From: JABWBH01 sp964526695
GTDB taxonomy: Bacteria; Planctomycetota; Phycisphaerae; UBA1845
Direction of reading: 5' to 3'
Assembly (NCBI GenBank): GCA_964526695.1
Contig: CAZGJA010000017.1
Location: forward strand, 124,001 to 188,000
DNA: 64,000 bases
The notes under the pieces were generated by a model, which saw only the letters and a list, made by a program, of their open reading frames with translations, ran no database searches and was not told where the DNA came from. Positions 35,810 to 45,100 of the stretch are shown one piece after another (position 1 is the stretch's first letter; each line of letters begins with the position of its first letter). Position numbers and translations under genes: made by a program.

Positions 35810-35959
35810 ACGTCAGCGACCCTTTAATCTCCACACAAGGCGGGCTACGCGACAAGCAGGCACCGTGACGAACGGGAACCGTGACGAACGGGCAACGGAC
35901 GAACGGGTTACGGGCGGCGCATCGAACAGCAGACAAGGAACGGGAGAAGGAGCCGGACC

Positions 35960-37399
35960 ATGCGATCTAAGGACCTAACCAGTCCGACAGGGAGGAGACG
36001 GGGGGCTATTCTTCCTCTCCTGTCACTGATCGCGTGGCCGGCTCTTTCCCCGGTCCAAGGCGCCGAGCGTCCCAACATCATCCTGATCTCCGTGGACACG
36101 CTTCGCGCGGACCATCTGAGCTGCTACGGATATCCGCGGGAGACGACGCCGTTCATCGACTCGCTGGCGCGCAAGGGCGTGCGCTTCGAGAACGCCTTCG
36201 CCAACGCCTCGTGGACGCTGCCTTCGCACCTGAGCGTCATGACCTCACGTTTTCCGCACCAGCACGGCGTGGAGAACGACGACCGCGTCCTTCCCGCCTC
36301 GGCCGTGACGCTGGCGGAGACGCTGAAAGCGCAGGGCTACTCGACGACGGCGTTCATCAGTTGGGTGTACGTCTCGGCGCAGTTCGGATTCGATCAGGGC
36401 TTCGACGCGTATCACGAGTTGCTGCCGCCGGAGAGCGCGGTGGACGACTCGACGCACGCGGCTATCAAGGCCGAGGACGTCGTCAGCCGCGTGATCCCCT
36501 GGGCGGACGGCGCGGGCAAGCAGCCGTTCTTCCTGTTCCTGCACCTGTTCGATCCGCACATCAATTACGAGCCGCCGAAACCGTACGAGACGATGTTCGA
36601 GCCGACGCGGGAGTCGATGCTCAAAGGCTCGTTCTCGAACCTTGAGCCGTACATTCGCGGGCTGCATGCGGAGCCGAAGCGGATTCTGCCGGAGGACCTG
36701 CGGCGGATGACGGGGCTGTATGACGGTGAGATCCGCTACGTGGACGACCAGCTCCGCCGGCTCTTCACCCGGCTGGAGGAGCGCGGGCTGCTCGCCAACA
36801 CGATCATCGCGCTGACCAGCGACCACGGCGAAGAGCTGGACGATCACGGCTCGATGGAAGGTCACCAATGGACACTTTATGACGAAGTGCTGCACGTGCC
36901 GCTGATCTTGTGCCTTCCGCGAGGGGAAAGCGCCGGCACGGTCGCCCGGAGCCTGGCGCAGTCGATCGACATCGCGCCTACGCTCCTGGCGGCCGCGGGC
37001 GCTGCGGTTCCTGCCGAGTTTCAGGGGCGCAACCTGCTCGCGCCGCCGGTCGCTTCGGAGTCCTTCGGCACGCTGGCGTTCAGCGAGATCAAGCGGTTCA
37101 ACCGGAAATGGTCGGTGCGCAATGAGCGGTACAAGCTGATTTTCACGGGGAATCGCAAGCCCGGCGACCGCGATGAGCACGTACGGCAGGGATACGAGCT
37201 GTACGACCTGGTGAGCGACCCCGGCGAGACGAAGAACATTTACTCGACGATTACGCCCATGGCGGCGGCGATGCGCAGCGCCCTGCGCCGCTGGATGGCC
37301 GAGGGCGCTGGAACACCCGCGAACTTTGAAAAACCCGTGTTGACCGACCGGCAGATGCAGCGGCTTCGCGGCATGGGGTACGTGGAGAAGGGCGAGTAA
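35960..37399 (+). CDS. Sulfatase-family enzyme lacking the formylglycine Cys/Ser
   Basis: The 479-aa exported protein has a signal peptide (LSLIAWPALSPVQGA) and the alkaline-phosphatase/sulfatase fold: NIILISVDTLRADHLSCYG (metal Asp), SWTLPSHLSVMTSRFPHQHG, FLFLHLFDPHINYEPP, LTSDHGEELDDHG (metal Asp-His). In true sulfatases the signature is C/S-x-P-S-R with the first residue turned into formylglycine. Here it reads T-L-P-S-H, so formylglycine cannot form and the enzyme may be a phosphatase or phosphotransferase, as in many relatives with this motif. GGAGAAGGAG precedes the ATG. GT2 lies 125 nt downstream. Confidence 0.9.
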   Translation: MRSKDLTSPTGRRRGAILPLLSLIAWPALSPVQGAERPNIILISVDTLRADHLSCYGYPRETTPFIDSLARKGVRFENAFANASWTLPSHLSVMTSRFPHQHGVENDDRVLPASAVTLAETLKAQGYSTTAFISWVYVSAQFGFDQGFDAYHELLPPESAVDDSTHAAIKAEDVVSRVIPWADGAGKQPFFLFLHLFDPHINYEPPKPYETMFEPTRESMLKGSFSNLEPYIRGLHAEPKRILPEDLRRMTGLYDGEIRYVDDQLRRLFTRLEERGLLANTIIALTSDHGEELDDHGSMEGHQWTLYDEVLHVPLILCLPRGESAGTVARSLAQSIDIAPTLLAAAGAAVPAEFQGRNLLAPPVASESFGTLAFSEIKRFNRKWSVRNERYKLIFTGNRKPGDRDEHVRQGYELYDLVSDPGETKNIYSTITPMAAAMRSALRRWMAEGAGTPANFEKPVLTDRQMQRLRGMGYVEKGE

Positions 37400-37413
37400 A
37401 TGGCAGCGGTTGG

Positions 37414-37512
37414 GTGCACAGGTTGGAAAACCTGGGCTACACACACCGGTTGGAAACCGGTGCCACACGTTTGCGGAACCTGTGCCGCAGGTTGGGAAAC
37501 CTGTGCTTTGAG
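37414..37512. repeat. Cluster of small hairpins before the GT2 gene
   Basis: Three short palindromes follow each other: CAGGTTGGAAAACCTG, CACCGGTTGGAAACCGGTG, CACAGG paired through TTGCGGAACCTGTG, and CAGGTTGGGAAACCTG. They belong to the same style of dispersed hairpin as 22345-22364 and 40257-40276. Confidence 0.7.
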
Positions 37513-37524
37513 GAGTTGAAGACC

Positions 37525-38388
37525 ATGAGTCAGGCAAAACCGGCGCCGATCAGTTTGTCCGTGTTCTATCCGTGCTACAACGAGGAAGCGAACGTGGAAC
37601 GCGTCACGCTCTCGGCGCTGATGGCCTGCGAGCGGCTGGTCGAGGATTACGAGATCATCATCGTCAACGACGGCAGCAAGGACCGCACGGGCGACATCGC
37701 CGAGCGGCTGGCCTGCGAGCACGAGCGCGTCCGCGCCGTGCACAACCGCCCCAACCGCGGGTACGGCGGCGCGCTGCAGCGCGGCTTCCGCGAGGCGACC
37801 AAGGACTGGGTCTTCTACACCGACGGCGACGGGCAGTTCGACTTTGAGGAACTGGAGCTGCTGCTGCCGCTGATGGACCGGTTCGACATCCTCAGCGCCT
37901 ACCGCCTCAACCGGCAGGATCCGCTGATGCGCAGGCTCAACGCCTTCTGCTGGACCACCCTGGTGAACACGATGTTCCACATGCGGATCCGCGACATCGA
38001 CTGCGCGTTCAAGCTGTATCCGAGACGGCTCTTCGACGAGATCGAGATGCGCTCGACGGGCGCGCTGATCGACACGGAAATCCTCGCCCGCGCGACGCGC
38101 TTGGGCTACTCGATCGGGCAGATCGGCGTTCATCACTATCCGCGGACGGCCGGGGCGCAGACCGGCGCGAACTTCAAGGTGATCCTGCGGGCGTTCAAGG
38201 AGCTGTTCGCTTTGCGGAAGCACATCCTGACCACGGGTCGCCGTCGCGCCGGACAAGTCGCGGGCGGACCTTCCACCGGCGTCGGCTCGATCGCGGCGAC
38301 GAGGGGATCCGAATCCAATCATCGAACCGCGCCGACGCATGAGAACGCCGGCGCCGCGCCGGTCCTGGTTCACGCGCGGAGCCGCTGA
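37525..38388 (+). CDS. Family 2 glycosyltransferase (dolichol-phosphate-mannose synthase-like)
   Basis: A 287-aa GT-A enzyme: LSVFYPCYNEEANVERV, YEIIIVNDGSKDRTGDIAER (DGS), NRGYGGALQRGFREA and VFYTDGDGQFDFEELELLLP (the DxD metal site). Such enzymes transfer sugar from a nucleotide or load a polyprenyl phosphate. The C-terminal ~50 residues after the amphipathic helix are low-complexity, with no transmembrane pair, so it acts at the cytoplasmic face. The ATG at 37525 is preceded by GAGGAG. GT87 and GT39 enzymes elsewhere in the window use polyprenyl donors and could be served by such a product; that link is inference. Confidence 0.92.
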   Translation: MSQAKPAPISLSVFYPCYNEEANVERVTLSALMACERLVEDYEIIIVNDGSKDRTGDIAERLACEHERVRAVHNRPNRGYGGALQRGFREATKDWVFYTDGDGQFDFEELELLLPLMDRFDILSAYRLNRQDPLMRRLNAFCWTTLVNTMFHMRIRDIDCAFKLYPRRLFDEIEMRSTGALIDTEILARATRLGYSIGQIGVHHYPRTAGAQTGANFKVILRAFKELFALRKHILTTGRRRAGQVAGGPSTGVGSIAATRGSESNHRTAPTHENAGAAPVLVHARSR

Positions 38389-38421
38389 CAAGGCAGATTA
38401 CGGGAACTTCCTCCTCTCACT

Positions 38422-38471
38422 CGCACGGCCGAGCCTGCATCACGTAGGTCCGACCGTGCGGGCCTTTTTTT
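38422..38471 (+). terminator. Intrinsic terminator after the GT2 gene
   Basis: CGCACGG (38422-38428) pairs with CCGTGCG (38454-38460), with inner pairing GAGCCT/AGGTC, then GGCC and seven T. It lies 34 nt after the stop at 38388. Confidence 0.8.
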
Positions 38472-38568
38472 ACCTCCGCACGCCGGCGTTTTGATCCCTC
38501 TGATGCACGGCTCTGATGCACGTGGCCGCGCGAAAGCGTGGGGCGCTTCCTCTCGCGGCTGCGTTTCC

Positions 38569-38823
38569 TCAAGCCTCCAGCGATGCGTCGGCGGTGGGGG
38601 GCGCGTCGAAGGGGCGTTGCGTCACGTTGCCCTGGTCGTCGATCTGAAGCTGCTGGATGCGCATCTCCGCACGCGCGAGCGTCTCGCGGCAGTGCTTGAT
38701 CAGCCCCATGCCTTCCTCGTAGCGCGCGATGGATTCCTCCAGACCGATGGCGCCTTCCTCGATCTGCTCGGCGATCGCCTCAAGCCTCTTGAGGGCTTCC
38801 TCGAACGTGGGTTTCTTCGCCAT
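38569..38823 (-). CDS. xseB: Exodeoxyribonuclease VII small subunit
   Basis: XseB binds the large subunit XseA to form exonuclease VII, which degrades single-stranded DNA. The 84-aa product has the family core TFEEALKRLEAIAEQIEEG, then GLEESIARYEEGMGLIKHCR and ETLARAEMRIQQL. Its start overlaps the 3' end of the GT87 gene by 44 nt in another frame. xseA is not in the window. Confidence 0.95.
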   Translation of the reverse strand: MAKKPTFEEALKRLEAIAEQIEEGAIGLEESIARYEEGMGLIKHCRETLARAEMRIQQLQIDDQGNVTQRPFDAPPTADASLEA

Positions 38824-40114
38824 GCGCCGTCCCTTCGCAGGTAGTGGAAGCGTTGCCGTCGTATGAAAAGATCGTGGCCGCCCAGAGCATGAAGGTCAAG
38901 AGATACGAGCGGTAGATCCATGCCGTCTCCCGAAGCGGCATGGCGAGAAACAGCGCCGCCAGCAGCACGACAGGCAGCGCCGCCCCCGCCGCGCTGCCCG
39001 CGCTCGTCGCGTTCCCTGCGATCGTAGCGTTGCCCCCGCTCGTCGGCTTCAGCAGCCGCCGCAGCAGCTCGAACACCGGCACGAGCACCATGCCCCACGA
39101 GTAACTCGCCATGCGCGGGGCGGTCACCGCGAACGTGAGCATCCCGACGTACAGCCACCGGCGGTCCGTGCGATCCTTCGGCAGCGAACGAAACGTCACC
39201 CAGCACATCAGCAGCGCCGTCAGCGGGTAAACCGCCATCGCCGCGTAACGCCGGTTGACGCCGTCGAACACATCGTACGGCCCCAGCACCATCATCAGCA
39301 GCTCGGTCCAGAGTTTCAGCGCCGAGGGGTTGCCCAGTCCACTCTCGCCGGCCGCAATCGTCAGCGAGCTGCGGAAGTATTCGGTGGTCAGTTGCGGATC
39401 GTGCAGGTAAAGCCCCGCGTAGATGAGCGCCTGCGCGGCGAGCGTCAGCCCCAGCCACAGCCATCGCCTCTGCACAGGTCGAAACCACAGGAGGCCCAGC
39501 AGCACCAGCGGCTGCAGCTTGAACTGCGCCGCCAGCAGCACCAGCAGGCAGAACACGCCGGGCATTCCGCGCACGAGTGCGAAAACGCCGCTCCAGACGG
39601 CGATCTGCTCAAAAGCCGAAACATTCCCCGCCGTCACGTCGCGCGCGACGGCCACGTCGATCCCCACCGCGGCGAACGCAAGGAACCACCCGCGCGCGCC
39701 CTTCGGGATGAACCCGAGCGTCCACAGCGCCAGCAGCGCCGCGACGGTGACGAGCTTGACCTGCAGGTACAGCGTCTTGGAGGCCGCCGCGTCGCCGCGA
39801 TCAAACAGCGAGAAAAACGCCAGCGTGTGCGGGGGATACGCGAAGGGGAACACAGTGTGCCCCGCAAGGCGCGCCAGCTCCGCGGGATCGTAAGGGTTGT
39901 TCCCGGCCTGATGCACCTTCAGGCCGTAGTAATAGCTGTCGAAGTCCCATTGCCACGCGGCCCCGCCCTCGGGGTTGAACGTGCGCTCGAAGAACGAGAC
40001 GCTGCGAAGGGCGTGGACGACGAGGATGATCGCCGCGTATCCCGCGATGCGGGAGAACCGCGGCGACCGCAACGGCGAGCGCAGGCGGGGTTCCATGTCG
40101 TTCATCGGCGGCAT
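38780..40114 (-). CDS. GT87-family (DUF2029) polyprenyl-linked glycosyltransferase
   Basis: The 444-aa multi-pass membrane protein matches GT87/DUF2029: the first extracytoplasmic loop carries WDFDSYYYGLKVHQAGNNPY then VFPFAYPPHTLAFF, and several helices follow. These GT-C enzymes use polyprenyl-phospho-sugars outside the membrane, typically for lipid or envelope glycans. The C-terminal ~25 residues are polar and overlap xseB by 44 nt. The ATG at 40105 (MNDMEPR) is an equally good start. Confidence 0.87.
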   Translation of the reverse strand: MPPMNDMEPRLRSPLRSPRFSRIAGYAAIILVVHALRSVSFFERTFNPEGGAAWQWDFDSYYYGLKVHQAGNNPYDPAELARLAGHTVFPFAYPPHTLAFFSLFDRGDAAASKTLYLQVKLVTVAALLALWTLGFIPKGARGWFLAFAAVGIDVAVARDVTAGNVSAFEQIAVWSGVFALVRGMPGVFCLLVLLAAQFKLQPLVLLGLLWFRPVQRRWLWLGLTLAAQALIYAGLYLHDPQLTTEYFRSSLTIAAGESGLGNPSALKLWTELLMMVLGPYDVFDGVNRRYAAMAVYPLTALLMCWVTFRSLPKDRTDRRWLYVGMLTFAVTAPRMASYSWGMVLVPVFELLRRLLKPTSGGNATIAGNATSAGSAAGAALPVVLLAALFLAMPLRETAWIYRSYLLTFMLWAATIFSYDGNASTTCEGTAHGEETHVRGSPQEA

Positions 40115-40256
40115 TGTATCGAACTGGCGTCCGCTGCCAGCCGTTTACTAAAATCCACTGGAAGGTCGTCGTGATGCCAGGCCGAGGTGACGTCAGGTCG
40201 TGGGGATGTTGGCCGTGGCGGCGTCACTCCATGGTGAACAAGACCCCTTCTTGGGG

Positions 40257-40276
40257 GACCGGCTTTCCAGCCGGTC
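40257..40276. repeat. Short dispersed hairpin GACCGGCTTTCCAGCCGGTC
   Basis: Second copy of the element at 22345-22364; shared flanks include TGGTGAA upstream and GGGG directly before. Confidence 0.8.
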
Positions 40277-40299
40277 ATCCGCGGATGCCTCGGGCGTGG

Positions 40300-41007
40300 T
40301 CATCCGCCGTCGAGCCTCTTCCTCAACTCCGCGACCACGCCCGCGTCGAATTGCTCAATGCCCGTGTGCGGATCGCGGCGGCGCGCGGAGCTGTGGACCT
40401 GCGTGCAACCGGTTGCCGCGACAATCTCCGCGACATTGTGCGGACGAACGCCGCCGCCGGGCAGGATCTCAATCCTCCCGTCCGCCTGCTCGCGCAATCG
40501 CCTCAGCAGCGTCAGCGCCTCGGCATCGGCGGCACACGCGGATCGGCCTGAGGTGAGCACGCGCGAGAACCCCATCGCGATCAACGTCTCCAGCGCGCTG
40601 AACGGATCGCGCGTCTCGTCGAACGCGCGGTGAAACACGGCCGGCCTCCCGCCGAGCGCCGACATGACGCGCCGGCACGCGGTCTTATCCACGCGTCCCC
40701 CGTGAACCAAGGCTCCGAACACCACGCCGCCAGCGCCAAATTCGCACAGCGCCCCCGCATCCGCGACCATCTGAGTCACTTCCTCCTCTTCGCAGTGGTA
40801 GTCACCCCCCCGGCATCGAACCAGCGCGAGCAAGGGACACCGAACAGCGCCGCGGACTTCGCGCATCAGTTCCACGGGCGGCGTCAGGCCGTCAACATCC
40901 AGCGCCACGGAAAGCTCAATCCGGTCGGCGCCGGCCGCTTCCGCGGCCACCGCGTCCGCAAGGGTCTCGACCGCAACCTCCAGGGTGATGCGCGAGTCGT
41001 CAGGCAT
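40300..41007 (-). CDS. cutC: CutC family protein
   Basis: The 235-aa product is a CutC TIM barrel: ITLEVAVETLADAVAAEAAG, ADRIELSVALDVDGLTPPVE, RCPLLALVRCRGGDY, GADGVVFG-type strand (GAGGVVFGALVHGGRVD), VFHRAFDETRDPFSALETLI, FSRVLTSGRSA and EILPGGGVRPHNVAEIV. CutC was named for copper tolerance in E. coli, but the role of the family in copper handling is disputed. The ATG at 41007 fits the first strand. It lies 68 nt downstream of the reverse transcriptase gene on the same strand. Confidence 0.95.
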   Translation of the reverse strand: MPDDSRITLEVAVETLADAVAAEAAGADRIELSVALDVDGLTPPVELMREVRGAVRCPLLALVRCRGGDYHCEEEEVTQMVADAGALCEFGAGGVVFGALVHGGRVDKTACRRVMSALGGRPAVFHRAFDETRDPFSALETLIAMGFSRVLTSGRSACAADAEALTLLRRLREQADGRIEILPGGGVRPHNVAEIVAATGCTQVHSSARRRDPHTGIEQFDAGVVAELRKRLDGG

Positions 41008-41075
41008 GTCGGTCTCTTCACGCGGGTTCCATGGACCGGTCTTGCGCGCGTTGCCCGGCGGCGCCGCGGAACGCA

Positions 41076-41939
41076 TCAGGCCGACTGCCGCCGGATCATC
41101 GACTCCAGCGATTCCCATCCGGCCAACTGCGAGGGCGAGAGCGTGGCCGGGCGGTTTGTGGCAAGATGGTGCCGCGCCGCACGAAGGAGGCGACGCTGCT
41201 TTCTCTCCAGGTTTGGACGTTGATTCACGACCAGGCCGGCAATGACCTGGCGCTGATGTCGTCGGCGGATGTGCAGTTTGCGGCCTTGGTGCAGGCCATA
41301 TCCCGCGTCCTCGACGATGAGCTTGACGCACCGGATCAGGCGGCCAATTTCACGCGGCGCGTCGCCTGACTTTGAGAAGACCAGATCGTCGGCGTATCGG
41401 CTGTATGCCGCGCCGAAGCGCCGTGCGATGCCTTCAAGGCGGGCGTCGAGATTGACGTTCACGAGGTTGCTGAGGATCGGACTGGTCGGCGCGCCCTGGG
41501 GCAGCGAGCCTTCCCACGTCGTCAGCGTGGTCAAGAGCGCGGCGGCGTCCTTGGACCAGCCGATGTGGCGATAGTAGTCGCGGACGCGCTCGGCCGGCGT
41601 GTGCGTGAAAAAATCCTTCAAGTCCAGCGTCACGACGACGTCCCGGTCCGTGTGCGGAGAAGCGTGGCTGACGATGGAGAAGCCGCGGCGATACGCAACC
41701 GCGTGGGGGTGAACTTTCAAGCGCGCCAGAATCCGCCTGAGTATGCGCCGCTGAATCAACTTCAGTTCGGGCTCCGGAACGTGCAGCACGCGCTGCCCGC
41801 CGTGGCGCTTCGGGATGTGCACTTCTCGATAGGCAGGCCGAATCGACGTGAGCGCCTCCACGGTCATGCCCGCCCGTCGAGCAAGCGCATCCATGCCCAG
41901 ACCGGCGGGTTTTCCCTTCAGAAAGTCGAGCAAACCCAT
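41076..41939 (-). CDS. Retron-like reverse transcriptase
   Basis: The 287-aa protein is a compact bacterial reverse transcriptase. Motifs (numbered from the ATG at 41939): IPKRHGGQRVLHVPEPELKL (42-61), AYRRGFSIVSHASPH (82-96, matching the retron NAxxH region), catalytic Asp106 in VVTLDLKDFF, LPQGAPTSPILSNL (146-159), YADD (182-185) and IAGLVVN, matching the retron VTG motif. There is no maturase, endonuclease or fused effector domain. GAGGGA precedes the ATG by 7 nt; upstream ATGs at 41960 and 42008 would give longer forms. The 218-nt spacer upstream is full of hairpins; the next gene downstream is cutC, so no classical effector is adjacent. Confidence 0.88.
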   Translation of the reverse strand: MGLLDFLKGKPAGLGMDALARRAGMTVEALTSIRPAYREVHIPKRHGGQRVLHVPEPELKLIQRRILRRILARLKVHPHAVAYRRGFSIVSHASPHTDRDVVVTLDLKDFFTHTPAERVRDYYRHIGWSKDAAALLTTLTTWEGSLPQGAPTSPILSNLVNVNLDARLEGIARRFGAAYSRYADDLVFSKSGDAPREIGRLIRCVKLIVEDAGYGLHQGRKLHIRRRHQRQVIAGLVVNQRPNLERKQRRLLRAARHHLATNRPATLSPSQLAGWESLESMIRRQSA

Positions 41940-41968
41940 GGCCCTGTCCCTCGCACGCATCAAGGAAA

Positions 41969-42139
41969 GCGGGCGCGAAGCACGCTCCGCGCCCGCCCCA
42001 TCCTGCATTGTCGCGGACAATCGACCGGCTCTCCGGTCGCAACGAACTCACCCGGTTGACGAAACATCAACCCGTGCTCTGCGTTTGAGCACCACCAGGA
42101 TGGTGGGAGTATGTTGAAAACGCAGACCGTTCACGTCAA
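41969..42139 (-). ncRNA. Candidate msr-msd-like structured RNA before the reverse transcriptase
   Basis: In minus-strand order: TTGACG (42139-42134) pairs with CGTCAA (42061-42056) and encloses TCTGCGTTT/AAACGCAGA (42126-42118 with 42086-42078), which encloses CCACCA-TCC-TGGTGG (42106-42092). Then follow CGACCGG-AGAG...-CCGGTCG (42039-42022), TTGTC-CGC-GACAA (42020-42008) and GCGGGCGCG/CGCGCCCGC (41996-41969). Retrons carry such an RNA directly upstream of the RT. I cannot assign the branching guanosine or the a1/a2 ends. Confidence 0.45.
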
Positions 42140-42157
42140 GGCGGCCGTAAGCGCTCC

Positions 42158-45100
42158 TCACCGCAAAGCGATCTTCAGCGTCTCCCCGGCGGACAGGGTG
42201 AGCAACGGATACAACTCTATTTTCACGCAGCTCCCGACTTGCTCGAATCGTCCGGGCACCTCAGCCGAACCCTGTTCCAACTTGATCGAGCCGACGCGAA
42301 CCCCTTTCGCGACTTCCAAGCCCAGACTCGCTAGTCGCAGTCGACCATACGCAAGCTTGATTTGGCAGCGCTGCTCTCCAATCGCTCGCGTCTGCTCGAA
42401 CGTCCCCCAGCCCTCCGCCGCGGTGAACGCCGCCTTGAAGTTCTCCGGCGACAGTTTCGGCGCGAACGCCAGATGTCCCTTCGGTCCGTGGTGCTGGTAG
42501 CCCAGCGCCGCGAGGTACACGCCGAAGCCGGCCATGGCGCGAGCGTAGTGGCTGCTGCACTCGACTTCGTTGTACGGGTTGCGCTTCGACGGGTGGTGGC
42601 GGTCGTGCAACATGCGGACGATCGCCAGACCCTCCTCGACCAGCCCCTCGCGGATCATGTGGGCCGCAAGCTGATACTCGTACCCCGTCCAGCATTCGTT
42701 GAAGTACACCGCCGCCCAGGCGTCGCCGCTCTTGCCCGCGGCGCTGTCGATGCCGCCGTGGGGCCAGGTGCACATCAGCACGCCGCCCTCGCCGGGCATG
42801 GCGTACCAGCGCCCGCCCTTGATGGTCCGCTCGATGCGCGCGCGGTACGTCCCGACGTCCGGCGTGAAGCAGTATCGGTAGATCGCCCGCAGCGCCGAGC
42901 GCGACGGCTCCAGCGGCACGATGCGCGGCAGATCGAGCTGGTGCGCCCACGACTGGCCGAGCAACTGGTCGGTGTGAATGCCGTTGCCGGTGCTGTTGGT
43001 TTCCGGATGCGCGGGATCGACGCGATGAACGAACGACTCGCCGTTGAACATCACCTCGACCATCCGCTTCGCGCCGGATTCGGCGATGGCGCGGCATTTC
43101 GCGGCGAACTCCGCGTCGTCCATCTCCAGCGCCATGGCCTCGCCGGCGCGCACGGCCGCGAGATACAGCGACGAAATCCACGGAATCGCCCCATACCAGG
43201 TGGTGTCCAGCGTGTTGTACTGGGCGTCGTCGAGGATGCCGTCGGCGTCCTTGTCGCGGGCGATGAGCAGCTCCAGGGCTTTCCGGACGCGCGGATAGAT
43301 CTTCTTGAGGAACGCGTCGTCCGCGGACATTTGATGCTCGCGGTAAGCGCGGAGGATCGTTCCCGCCTGGCCGTCCACCGCCAGCTCTTTCGCCGCCTCG
43401 CCGCGGTAGTCGATCAGCCCCGTGTCGTCGTGGAAGCTGGCGCCGAAGTCGATCATCTCGCGCGTCGCGCGTTCGAGCTGCGGAAAGGTGCGCGCGATCG
43501 CCTGCGCATACTGCCAGACGTGCGTACACGTGCCCGCGCAGCAATACGTGCCCTCCCAGCCATAGAAGCGACCGTTATTGAAACGGTAGCACGTGGCCGT
43601 GGCGAGCGTGGAGACGGTGGCGAAGGTGCGGTCGAGGAACCAGTGCGGCAGCGTGGAGTCGTACCAGGTCTTGTGCCAGAGGCGCGTTTGCGAAGTGAGG
43701 CGGTCGAAGTTCGCAAGGACGTAATCGACAACCTCCTGCGCGTTCTTGAACCGTGTCCCGTAATGCCGCCGCAGCGAGCGATGCTCCGCCAGAAAACTGA
43801 GCGAATCCCACCACAGCCCGTCGAAGTGCCAGGCGACGATGAAGGTGAAGGTATGCGATTCTCCGGGATTGAGCTTCGCGCTCGCGCGCACCGATCCGTA
43901 TATCGGGGCGTCATCCTGAAACGCGCACGATTGACCGCTCTGTGGTTCACTGCCGTCTTTGGGTGCCTTTTCAGCAAGTTCAGCCAACCACTCCGGTGGC
44001 GTCGAAGATTCGCACGTTCCCGGCAGGAAGGTCTCTTCCATCGGTCTGGATGGCGGAATGTCAGGGCGGCCTCCGAACGATTCAGAAGCATGGTTCGACT
44101 TTGGAATGGCGATCGCCAGGCTGCCGTAATCCTGACGCTCCTTGAGCCGCGTGGATTCCTTGCGCATCGTGTCGGCGAAGACGATCTCATCCACGCCGAC
44201 CTGCCCCCATCCGCCGGTCCAGCCGTCCACGATCTGGATCTGCGCCGTGCGCCCCGCGAATTCCTTCACGTCGAAGGACTCGAAGCGCATGCGATTGTTG
44301 TTGGTTCCGGTGGCTGTCCGCAAAACGGCCCCATCGATCAGCAGGTTGACACAGGTTTGCGCCGGGTGGTTTCCGCCTCCGATGCGAAAGCGGATGAAGT
44401 TCCGTTCAATCGTGAATTCCCGGCTGGTGAGCGTGCCGATGTGCGTGTCGGCCTTGCCCACGTCTTCGCCTTTGCGCGTCTGATGCGTATTGACCGTGCG
44501 TTCGCCTTGAGCATTGAGTTCGCCCATGTACGCGGGGCGCTCCTTGACGATGCACGATCCGTCACCGAAGGCCGTGCCGGTCACCGCCCAGCCTTCGTAG
44601 GTCGGCTTTTCAAAGTCCTCAAACAGGATATCCGGGCGGCTGGACGAATCGGCGTCCGATTCGCACTCCCCGTCTTCCAACCGGTGTTGGCTCGAATTGA
44701 ATGGCGGAGTTACAAAAGTTGAGCAGATGAGACGTACGCCACGATGATCCAGAAGCACGTCGTTTGCGAGCCGAATGCACTCGCTCGCGCCGCTTTGCAG
44801 GCATGAGGGGTTTTGCGTCCACCCCGCGAGAGAGATTTCGACCTGTTCCTTGCTGGTGTTCTTCACGGTGTAGTTGAGAATGACGCACGGCAGGCCGGAG
44901 TCGTCCGCGTTGCCCGGAATGAAGGGCGAAAACGCTTCGAGATCCACCTCCACCGGCAGCGCGGGGTCGCGGTATTCAACGAAGCCGATGGGGTACTGGC
45001 CTTTGAAGTTGATCTGCGGGAAGCCGGTGACGTCCAGCGGGCGTGTCACGTGCTTGTCACCGATCTGGACGCGGAGGGCGAAGCCCTGCTCGATGGGGGA

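Noticed and set aside
42362..44722. 786-codon plus-strand frame opposite the GH116 gene
   Set aside because: Antisense shadow with Arg-rich composition; the GH116 frame has clear motifs throughout.
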